Virus record (IMG/VR): IMGVR_UViG_3300043446_000897
Location: 1-23,653 of that record
Source: a virus
Length of the DNA: 23,653 nt
Strand: one strand, 5' to 3'
Shown here piece by piece: positions 14,467-19,965 of the stretch. Within the stretch, counting starts at the first letter, position 1. The number at the start of each line of letters is the position of its first letter. The position numbers were made by a program, and so were the translations under genes. The notes beneath the pieces were generated by a model, which saw nothing but the letters and a program-made list of their open reading frames with translations, made no database searches and was not told the origin of the DNA.

Positions 14467-14926
14467 TCAATGCCTCCAATATCGTGTTAATCGCTCGGCC
14501 ATCTCGGATCATCGAGCCCGTGAATCGGAAGACTCGGAATCCCATCAGCATCGCCTCGTTGTACTTCTCACAATCTCTCTCGAAACCTGTCCCGGTGGTA
14601 TGTCTACCGCCAGACCAAGTTCCACCTTCCACTTCTACCGCAACACCCTTTAACACCCAACAGAAATCGAATCGCCATCTTCTCGTCGGATGAAACTTGT
14701 ACTCCATCGTGTAACCCACGATCCGATGCAGCCGCAGTTGCGCAAGCAGATCCAACTCTAAGTTAGATGCCAGATTCCCGGCTCGCCTCGGTTTCCTGCG
14801 ATCCACTGCAGACGGATGTCCATCTTCAATCGTTCGCGGCGTCCTTTGACCGGGCTGCTTTGCAGATAGTCTCTCAACCACTGCATCCCAGCCTTTCCGC
14901 GTCGTGTTCTTTCGCTTAGCAACCAT
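14453..14926 (-). CDS. VSR/DUF559-like endonuclease, 157 aa
   Basis: The core EYKFHPTRRWRFDFCW followed by GVAVEVEGGTWSGGRHT and FERDCEKYNEAMLMGF matches small PD-(D/E)XK endonucleases of the VSR/DUF559 kind. D87 and E98 or E100 are the likely metal ligands. Residues 55-70 (NLELDLLAQLRLHRIV) are the usual lead-in helix, so the start must lie upstream of them. I take ATG 14924-14926, with GAGG four bases before it. The first 56 codons overlap, in another frame, the gene that ends at 14758. The likely role is cutting or trimming DNA during phage replication or recombination. Confidence 0.8.
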   Translation of the reverse strand: MVAKRKNTTRKGWDAVVERLSAKQPGQRTPRTIEDGHPSAVDRRKPRRAGNLASNLELDLLAQLRLHRIVGYTMEYKFHPTRRWRFDFCWVLKGVAVEVEGGTWSGGRHTTGTGFERDCEKYNEAMLMGFRVFRFTGSMIRDGRAINTILEALNGTG

Positions 14927-14967
14927 CTAACCTCGCATCGGTGACGGAATTCATCAGAGGGTGTCAT
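14758..14967 (-). CDS. Small conserved phage protein overlapping the nuclease gene (69 aa)
   Basis: It opens MTPSDEFRHRCEVRWLLSER and ends DIRLQWIAGNRGEPGIWHL. This pattern (RCExRW at the start, QWxxGNRGExGxW at the end) I know as a small phage family, which is why I think it is real although 169 of its bases are also read in another frame by the nuclease gene. The product is basic, helical and has no catalytic motif. Its start may be coupled to a ten-codon leader by an ATGA overlap. Function is unknown. Confidence 0.62.
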   Translation of the reverse strand: MTPSDEFRHRCEVRWLLSERTRRGKAGMQWLRDYLQSSPVKGRRERLKMDIRLQWIAGNRGEPGIWHLT

Positions 14968-14996
14968 TGTCCGTTTGTACCTGTTAACTGGTTCAT
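14964..14996 (-). CDS. Possible ten-codon leader peptide
   Basis: MNQLTGTNGQ begins at ATG 14994-14996 after an AGGG run, and its TGA overlaps the ATG of the following gene (ATGA). It might couple or tune translation of that gene. Such a short frame could be chance. Confidence 0.3.
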   Translation of the reverse strand: MNQLTGTNGQ

Positions 14997-15034
14997 TTTC
15001 CCTGCCAGCCTAAGGGAGAGAGGGAGCGAGGGTC

Positions 15035-15069
15035 AAAAAATCCCCTACCCGGGAGTACCCGGGAGGGGA
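15035..15069 (-). terminator. Strong rho-independent terminator (leftward)
   Basis: On the minus strand a stem of TCCCCT plus CCCGGG, loop TACT, then CCCGGG and AGGGGA (one bulged base) gives 12 bp, followed directly by six T (15035-15040). It ends leftward transcription that has crossed the structured non-coding region. In the plus direction the same DNA has no U-run. Confidence 0.88.
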
Positions 15070-15499
15070 GTCTTGACAACACCTGCCAACCCTCGGTCGG
15101 TCGGTCGCTTCGTTGTCAGTCAGGAGAGCATCGTCCTGACATAAACCGGGGCTTTTGGCGTTGATGCGCCAAGTCTGGCTGCCCCCGGTTGACGTTCCAG
15201 CCTTGTCCCTCGAACTGAATCTTAGGGGCCTCTCGCCAACTTCCGCAGCTTGCCGTTCAGCAGTCCTCTTATCGGCACAACCAGCAAGAGTAAGAGCGTA
15301 CCGGGGGTGCACTCGGGATTGCTTTCGCAATGGCCCTCTTCGTTTACTCCCCTCCACCGACAGAACCTCTCGCCGGCCCAAAAGAAAAACCCCATGACGG
15401 CTGGGCTTCGAGCCTCGACGGAAGTGAGCAGAATTCTCGAAAATCGCTCTCGACAGCCAAAGCCCATGCGTCATGGGGCTTACGTTTCGAGAATTCTTT
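15035..15499 (-). ncRNA. Candidate structured RNA (or replication-origin region), about 465 nt without a convincing gene
   Basis: This is the longest gene-free stretch. Inverted repeats in leftward order are: a 13-bp perfect pair AGAATTCTCGAAA (15430-15442 with 15485-15497); a 9-bp hairpin with one bulge (15460-15481); a 10-bp pair CCCCATGACG (15390-15399 with 15469-15478) whose 3' side runs into a U-rich tract; GGCT-CGA-AGCC (15404-15114 side of the same arm, at 15404-15414); a GAAA-loop hairpin (15315-15336); a two-part hairpin with 8-bp outer and 6-bp inner stems (15144-15190); a 7-bp hairpin (15119-15140); then the strong terminator. A TTGACA promoter lies just upstream. A 189-codon open frame crosses it, but it has no recognisable domain and is cut by the terminator. 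Position next to helicase and primase genes also fits an origin. Confidence 0.5.
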
Positions 15500-15652
15500 T
15501 CACGCTTCCGGCGTGGCCCGTACTCTTGGGCAAGTGAATGGTAAACCACGCGACTTTTGCTTGTCAACAACTTTTTCATCGTCCAGAAACAGATCCAGTT
15601 GCGGGTCTGTCTCCTCCGGCTCTTCCTCGACTTGAATCCAGATCGTGATCAC
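15500..15652 (-). CDS. Small acidic protein, 50 aa, GTG start
   Basis: GTG 15650-15652 directly follows the Toprim stop and has GGAGG four bases upstream, so I take it as the start. The product begins MITIWIQVEEEPEETDPQLD and goes on LFLDDEKVVDKQKSRGLPF, strongly acidic in the first half and basic at the end. No known domain is seen. The end of the gene overlaps a CACGC/GCGTG hairpin (15501-15515) whose stem includes part of the stop codon. It is probably an accessory factor of the replication genes just upstream (inference from coupling alone). Confidence 0.62.
   Translation of the reverse strand: MITIWIQVEEEPEETDPQLDLFLDDEKVVDKQKSRGLPFTCPRVRATPEA
15538..15567 (-). promoter_or_regulatory. 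Possible leftward promoter for the structured region
   Basis: TTGACA (15562-15567) and TACCAT (15538-15543) are 18 bp apart on the minus strand, with a predicted start near 15531. It lies inside the coding part of the 50-aa gene, where these bases also encode VVDK, so it may be chance. If active, the transcript would cover the inverted repeats and stop at 15035. Confidence 0.4.
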
Positions 15653-16467
15653 AGCGCCTCCCTCATCAACGCGCACAGCCCCCATATCCCGATGCGCTGG
15701 TGCAGGTCGTTCGCATCCTCGCCCTCGATGGGCGACATCACCCACGGCAGGCCAGTGGCCTCCGCGACCTTCTGGCCAGTCCCGCTGGCGTCGTGGTCCG
15801 CGAAGACCATCCGCCGGCCCGGGATCAGATTGCTGACATGCTGCAGGTTGCCGGCCGAGAAGCAGACCAGCACCGCATCCTCCCGGTACAAAGATCGCAG
15901 CCCTTCCATGACGGAGAGCCCGGTGGCATAGCCCTCGACCAGCCAAGTCCACTTGGCAGCCTTCGGCCCTAGCCTCAGCACCGCCCCCTTGGCCCTGCCC
16001 CCGGGCATGAACTTCTTCTCCCCGGCCTCGCTGACCATCTGCAGGGAGACAAGCTCGTTGGTTTTCAGGTCTCGCATCGGGATCAGCAGATTCCCCTCCA
16101 GAACGAGCCCAGAAGCCTTTGGGAAGCCTTTCTTGACCAGATAGGGGTGAGAGGCCAGCTCAGCGTTGGAAAGGGCTAGAGAGGCTTTCTGAGCGGCCTG
16201 CGCGTGCTTCCTCTCCTGCTCCTTGCGGGAGGCCTGCATGTCCCTTGCCTGCCGCTCCCCAACCTCCCGGGTAACCCCGCCCTCCCGCCAACTCGCAAAT
16301 CCGTCCATCGTCGCCCAGTTCTTGACGACTCCCCGCCGGCCGTCGAACAGGTACGCCCCGTTCTTCTTGCGCGGCTTGTCGATGGTCGATACCCGGTGCC
16401 ATTTTCCGTCCTGATACAGCCGGTCAATGATCAGGCCATTGTTGTGCGCGAACTCGACGAAGTTCAT
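15649..16467 (-). CDS. Toprim-domain primase-like protein, 272 aa
   Basis: This is probably the primer-making enzyme of phage DNA replication. Residues 1-60 hold a small N-terminal domain (NGAYLFDGRRGVVKNWATMD) of the kind seen in phage primases that lack the usual zinc cysteines, and 66-100 are a helical charged linker. The Toprim core follows: E178 in WLVEGYATGLSV, then D224/D226 in VFADHDASGTG and D251 in EGEDANDLHQ, the metal-binding set of Toprim enzymes. There is no fused DnaB-like helicase as in T7 gp4. The separate SF2 helicase directly upstream (ATGA overlap at 16464) may be its partner. A leading ATPase is absent from the window, so the host DnaB may be used. Confidence 0.85.
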   Translation of the reverse strand: MNFVEFAHNNGLIIDRLYQDGKWHRVSTIDKPRKKNGAYLFDGRRGVVKNWATMDGFASWREGGVTREVGERQARDMQASRKEQERKHAQAAQKASLALSNAELASHPYLVKKGFPKASGLVLEGNLLIPMRDLKTNELVSLQMVSEAGEKKFMPGGRAKGAVLRLGPKAAKWTWLVEGYATGLSVMEGLRSLYREDAVLVCFSAGNLQHVSNLIPGRRMVFADHDASGTGQKVAEATGLPWVMSPIEGEDANDLHQRIGIWGLCALMREAL

Positions 16468-17978
16468 CGTATCCCCCGTGCGTAGGCAATAAGATTATTC
16501 TGGACTTTCTTGCGTACCTCGGCCCGCGGGTATTCTGCCGTCTCCGGCGAGTATTTCGTGGTTGGCCAAACCCCATAGATCGCACGATACTGCGCCAGAG
16601 CGAACTTCTCCGCAGAGAAGTGATGACCTTTTTTGATGTCGTTAGCAATCCAACAAAGCTCCCTCCATACGAGTCTCTTGTCATCCATCCAAGACTTCTC
16701 TTTGGTCCTCTTCTTGGACAGATCGATCTCAGACAGGTGACCGCTCTTGGATTCAACCTTGCTCCGCGGGCCAACGCGCTCCGCTCCGCAGGCAGGGCAG
16801 ACCCGCTGCAGATGCACGAAGCCGCAGGCGTGACACTTCATCTCTTTTTTCTCGCGCTCGGTCTTCTCTTTCCTGACCTTGGCGTCGTAGTTCGAGGTCT
16901 TCAGATCCGACACGCCATGCTCGAAGACTTCCTGCGTGTCATTCAGAAACCGCAGCAGGTTCCCCGAGTGATCCAGCCAGAGAGCGAACCCCTTCTCGTC
17001 ATGCGAGCGCATCGCACGACCGATCTGCTGGATGTGACCTGAGAGACTCTTTCGATACGGCCGCGCTCCGATGCCGATCTTGATGTCCGTCACATCAAAA
17101 CCCTTGGCCAGTGCCTCACAGGAGACCAGACCAATGATCTGCGAATCGGGCTTGCGAAACTCCTCAATCAGCTCCCGGCGCCGCTCGCTGCTACCGTCCT
17201 TGTAGCTGATCTGCTGAAAGTTGTAGCCCCGCTCCTGAAACATCCGGCAGAGCTCAGCGCCATGCGCTACGGTCGCTGAGAAGGCAATCGTTTTCGCAGG
17301 GCCATCAAAGTATTGCAGCGACTTGTTGATCCATTCCTCAACAACATCCCCCACGATCTTGATGCCTCGCGTCTCGATCTCTTTCTCTTTCCACTCGCCG
17401 TCAAACTTGATCTCGGCGCCAGTCATGTCGATCTCTTTTGCCGCGTAGCACTTGAGCGGCACCAACCAGTTCTGGTCGATTAGCTTGTTCGTGGTCGTGC
17501 TGTTGACGACATTGGTGAAGATCTGACCCATGCCCTTGGTGAAAGGGGTTGCGGTCAATCCAACCACTCTGGCTGGCGTGTTCTCGCAGTAGTCGATCAC
17601 CGACTTGTACATCGTATGCGCTTCATCCCAGACAATCAGCGAGGGCGGATCAATATCCCGACGCGCCAAGGTCTGCGCCGACACGACTTGGATCGGCTCC
17701 CACGGACGATGCCTCCAGTGATTGGCCTGAATCACGCCATGCTTGATCCCGTACTTATCAAGGGTCATGCTGGTCTGATCAACAAGCGACACGCGATCAC
17801 AAATGAAGAACGCTCGCGTGCCTTTGTTGAACGCCTCGCCCAACAGGTACGAAGCAATCACCGTCTTGCCTGCGCCGGTCGGGGCGACCAGCAATTGACA
17901 CCGATGCCCCTCCCGAATGCCGTCGCGCAGCCTGTCAATACACTCTCTCTGGTAGTCTCTCAGTTCATCAAAGTTCAT
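16464..17978 (-). CDS. SF2 DEAD/DEAH-type helicase with C-terminal zinc ribbon, 504 aa
   Basis: This is an ATP-driven DNA helicase or translocase of the restriction-helicase/UvsW group. It has Walker A VAPTGAGKT (31-39), DEAH at 118-121 (IVWDEAH), motif III LTATP (141-145), GLVSCEALAKGFDV (283-296, motif V region) and QQIGRAMR (317-324, motif VI). A four-cysteine zinc ribbon lies at C382, C385, C394 and C397 (CHACG and CPACG), followed by a basic C-terminal domain. It is probably involved in unwinding or remodelling replication and recombination intermediates. It is preceded by its own likely promoter, whose spacer is filled by a palindrome shared with the terminase region, and by AGGAG before the ATG. 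Confidence 0.9.
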   Translation of the reverse strand: MNFDELRDYQRECIDRLRDGIREGHRCQLLVAPTGAGKTVIASYLLGEAFNKGTRAFFICDRVSLVDQTSMTLDKYGIKHGVIQANHWRHRPWEPIQVVSAQTLARRDIDPPSLIVWDEAHTMYKSVIDYCENTPARVVGLTATPFTKGMGQIFTNVVNSTTTNKLIDQNWLVPLKCYAAKEIDMTGAEIKFDGEWKEKEIETRGIKIVGDVVEEWINKSLQYFDGPAKTIAFSATVAHGAELCRMFQERGYNFQQISYKDGSSERRRELIEEFRKPDSQIIGLVSCEALAKGFDVTDIKIGIGARPYRKSLSGHIQQIGRAMRSHDEKGFALWLDHSGNLLRFLNDTQEVFEHGVSDLKTSNYDAKVRKEKTEREKKEMKCHACGFVHLQRVCPACGAERVGPRSKVESKSGHLSEIDLSKKRTKEKSWMDDKRLVWRELCWIANDIKKGHHFSAEKFALAQYRAIYGVWPTTKYSPETAEYPRAEVRKKVQNNLIAYARGIR

Positions 17979-18002
17979 GGTTTCTCCTGTGTGTCAAGCG
18001 AG

Positions 18003-18032
18003 AAAATAGGTCAAAATAAACCCATTTCTCAA
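18003..18032 (-). promoter_or_regulatory. Helicase promoter with palindromic operator in its spacer
   Basis: On the minus strand TTGAGA (18027-18032), an 18-bp spacer and TATTTT (18003-18008). The palindrome at 18005-18026 (arms AATAGGT/ACCCATT, eight-base centre) occupies the spacer and the -10 edge, so a protein bound there would block polymerase. The same palindrome lies at 10352-10373. The predicted leader is under 20 bases, with AGGAG before the gene. Confidence 0.62.
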
Positions 18033-18850
18033 CGCGCCAGCGCAATCAATTCGCTCTCAAGTTTTTTAACTCTCGACGATAAGTAGTTGTTTTGTCTCGT
18101 CATTTCGGAACACTTGTTCTGCCACTGATCTCGTGCGGCCGTCATAGACCTGAGCTCTCGCTGCAGCTTTTTCAGTTCCTCGACCTCTCGGCCGCCCTGC
18201 ACTGCGCTGCACGCCTTGAACTCTTCCGCGAGCGCAACGTAGTTGGTCTTTAGATCCTGATAAACGGACAGCGGGATCATCTCTTCCTTCGGCTTCTCCT
18301 GTCTCGGCTTCTTCTGACCAGAGGTCTTCGCTGCCTGCTTTTGCTTGGCCGGCGGCTCTTTGGACAACTTGGCCGCCTCGGCAACAGACATCCTGCCTTC
18401 CTTCACCGCTTCCTGTACTTCAGGCTGCGCTTGGGTTGCCTGCTTCGCATTCTTCATCGTGCTCTTGGATACTTGCGTCAGCTCTGCAGCCTTCTCCAAG
18501 GTCATCGTTGCAACCTGCAGGCTTTTGCTCGGGCGACCTGATGACTTTGCCCAATCAGCCAGCTCTGCAAAGATGAACGACCGTTGACTCGGATTCAGAT
18601 GCCGGCGATGCAGGTTCTGGCTCAACACAAACGCAACAGGATCATCGCCCTCCCAATCCGCCATGCGCATCTTTTTGACATTGAGTTCGACGCAAGCCTG
18701 ATACCGATGCCAACCATCAAGGATCTTGCCTTGATAGATCAGGATCGGATTGCGCAGGCCGTTCAAGTCAACATCATCAACCAACGCCTTGAATTGTTCA
18801 TCAGGCATCGGAGGGAATGCTTTGCTCAGCGGATGTTGTACATAGCTCAT
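18029..18850 (-). CDS. ParB-like DNA-binding protein with coiled-coil tail, 273 aa
   Basis: The N-terminal ParB/Srx-type domain shows GLRNPILIYQGKILDGWHRY (31-50) and SQNLHRRHLNPSQR (77-90), the nucleotide-binding signature of that fold. A helix-turn-helix follows at 117-137 (LEKAAELTQVSKSTMKNAKQ). A lysine/proline-rich linker (165-190) leads into a coiled coil from about 222 to 270 (EVEELKKLQRELRSM, SSRVKKLESELIALA). Phage ParB-like proteins can act in partition, transcription control or DNA modification. With no ParA nearby and a Cro-like gene directly upstream (4-base overlap), a regulatory role is more likely here. It could bind one of the palindromes in the window, but that is a guess. 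Confidence 0.82.
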   Translation of the reverse strand: MSYVQHPLSKAFPPMPDEQFKALVDDVDLNGLRNPILIYQGKILDGWHRYQACVELNVKKMRMADWEGDDPVAFVLSQNLHRRHLNPSQRSFIFAELADWAKSSGRPSKSLQVATMTLEKAAELTQVSKSTMKNAKQATQAQPEVQEAVKEGRMSVAEAAKLSKEPPAKQKQAAKTSGQKKPRQEKPKEEMIPLSVYQDLKTNYVALAEEFKACSAVQGGREVEELKKLQRELRSMTAARDQWQNKCSEMTRQNNYLSSRVKKLESELIALAR

Positions 18851-19092
18851 TTGACATTCTCCAGTTCAGGCCAGATCTGCGGCCAAAGTTTCGGAAACAA
18901 TCGTTTTCTCCCTATCCTGCCTTTGGTCTTGACTTCCAGCGGATAGGCCAACAACACCAACTTCCATGAAGGAATTTCCTGCATGTGCTTCCAATCGCTC
19001 ACAGTAGACATTGCTGATTGACTCAGCCTTGCCGCCTGCGCCGTACCACCGACCGCCTTGATGATGCTGGCCGGCTTGAGTTTCGCTGCCAT
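18847..19092 (-). CDS. Cro-like helix-turn-helix regulator, 81 aa
   Basis: The start is ATG 19090-19092, with GGGAGGG four bases before it. Earlier in-frame codons fall in the promoter. The product starts MAAKLKPASIIKAVGGTAQA and continues ARLSQSAMSTVSDWKHMQEI, a helix-turn-helix of the Cro/YdaS type (II-KAVGG-TAQAARL...STVSDWK). A short basic tail follows (KGRIGRKRLFPKLW). It is the first leftward gene behind two overlapping divergent promoters, where a self-regulating switch protein is expected. No larger CI-like repressor is visible in the window, so it may be the sole early regulator. Confidence 0.78.
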   Translation of the reverse strand: MAAKLKPASIIKAVGGTAQAARLSQSAMSTVSDWKHMQEIPSWKLVLLAYPLEVKTKGRIGRKRLFPKLWPQIWPELENVK

Positions 19093-19115
19093 CTTGCCCT
19101 CCCAAAAAAAAGGAG

Positions 19116-19144
19116 TTGACATCGTATTCGCTTTTGCGTAATGT
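19116..19144 (+). promoter_or_regulatory. Rightward early promoter PR (overlaps PL)
   Basis: TTGACA (19116-19121), a 17-bp spacer and TAATGT (19139-19144), start near 19151. A 7-bp hairpin (CGTTCCC/GGGAGCG, one G-T pair) begins at 19151, so the transcript would start with a stem-loop. Symmetric GTTGACA and TGTCAAC boxes at the two ends of the promoter pair could be operator half-sites. Confidence 0.75.
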
Positions 19145-19149
19145 GTCAA
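19121..19149 (-). promoter_or_regulatory. Leftward early promoter PL (overlaps PR)
   Basis: On the minus strand TTGACA (19144-19149), a 17-bp spacer and TACGAT (19121-19126), start near 19114. Its -35 overlaps the -10 of the rightward promoter and its -10 overlaps the -35 of that promoter, so both cannot be occupied at once. The first leader bases CTCC can pair with the GGAG of the ribosome site across an eight-T loop. Confidence 0.72.
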
Positions 19150-19188
19150 CCGTTCCCTTCGGGAGCGCGATTATTAGGAGATGCGAAC

Positions 19189-19353
19189 ATGGACGACTGG
19201 CAGCAGCAAGCAATGCAAGAACGGATGCAGGAGCTGATTGAGGCTCTACAGAGAGCCGAGACAGGCAATGCAAGTGGCGATGATTGGAAGATCATCTATT
19301 TTGAGTGTGGACTTAGGAGAGAAAATAATGAGTTTGACCGTATCGGAAACTAA
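19189..19353 (+). CDS. Small acidic protein at the head of the rightward operon, 54 aa
   Basis: ATG 19189-19191 has AGGAG eight bases before it. The frame is open further upstream but that part lies in the promoter. The product MDDWQQQAMQERMQELIEAL runs on as a charged helix (QRAETGNASGDDWKIIYFEC). It overlaps the start of the SSB-like gene by 26 bases. No family is recognised. As the first early protein it may be a small host-takeover or regulatory factor, but this is inference from position. Confidence 0.68.
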   Translation: MDDWQQQAMQERMQELIEALQRAETGNASGDDWKIIYFECGLRRENNEFDRIGN

Positions 19354-19957
19354 GGGCGACTTCAAGCTGGCTCCGGCTGGCAACCATCTGGCGCGGTGCT
19401 ATAGGGTCATTGATCTTGGCACCCAAAAGACCAGTTGGCAGGGCGTAGAAAAGGCGGCCAAGAAGGTTCAGATCGTCTGGGAGTTGCATGGCGAGGATGC
19501 CGATGGCGCCCCGCTTACGACTGATGATGGCCGTCCCTTGTCGGTGCAGCGCCGATTCACCCCCAGCCTCGGCCCCAAGGCCAAGCTGCGCGAGATCCTT
19601 GTGGCATGGCGCGGCCGTCCGTTCACCCCGGAGGAGTTGGAAGGCTTCAAGCTCCAGAACATCCTCGGCGCGTGGTGCATGTTGACGCTGACGCATGAGA
19701 CTCGCAATGAGAAGACCTATGTCAACATCAGCTCGGTGACCAGCGTACCCGGCCCCATCAAAAAGATGGGACTGCCTGAGCCGGTGAATGAGCTTGTGTG
19801 GTTCGACATTGACGAGCCCGACATGGCGGTCTTCAACAGCTTCCCCGACTACTTGAAGGAAACCATCCAAGGGTCTCCGGAATGGAAGATGCGCACCGGC
19901 AACTACGATAGTTCCTCGAAGGCTGATGATGAGCCTTCTGATGACATACCGTTCTAG
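19328..19957 (+). CDS. SSB-like single-stranded DNA-binding protein with DDIPF tail, 209 aa
   Basis: The start ATG 19328-19330 has AGGAG eight bases before it. An earlier in-frame ATG lies inside the preceding gene. The body (FKLAPAGNHLARCYRVIDLG, VQIVWELHGEDADGAPL, NILGAWCMLTLTHETRN, YVNISSVTSV) is beta-rich like an OB-fold protein. The last residues SKADDEPSDDIPF form an acidic tail ending in DDIPF, the same tip that bacterial SSB uses to recruit its partners (RecO, PriA, exonuclease I, topoisomerase III and others). The next gene is a nuclease, so the pair looks like a phage recombination/replication unit. The SSB role is inferred from the tail, fold pattern and neighbour. Confidence 0.75.
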   Translation: MSLTVSETKGDFKLAPAGNHLARCYRVIDLGTQKTSWQGVEKAAKKVQIVWELHGEDADGAPLTTDDGRPLSVQRRFTPSLGPKAKLREILVAWRGRPFTPEELEGFKLQNILGAWCMLTLTHETRNEKTYVNISSVTSVPGPIKKMGLPEPVNELVWFDIDEPDMAVFNSFPDYLKETIQGSPEWKMRTGNYDSSSKADDEPSDDIPF

Positions 19958-19965
19958 GGGGCAGC

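Noticed and set aside
15030-15048. Third copy of the palindromic operator (GGTCAAAA)
   Set aside because: Only the half-site is similar. The other arm does not match and the bases are explained by the terminator.
15051-15068. Tandem repeat CCCGGGAG x2 as an iteron
   Set aside because: The repeat is the self-complementary part of the terminator stem and needs no other explanation.
15200-15400. tRNA or other classical RNA gene
   Set aside because: I looked for a T-loop, an acceptor stem and known RNA signatures on both strands and found none that fit together.
15010-15579. 189-codon leftward open frame across the structured region
   Set aside because: No recognisable domain, arginine-rich without pattern, overlaps a well-supported 50-aa gene in another frame, and the strong terminator at 15035-15069 would cut its message before the end.
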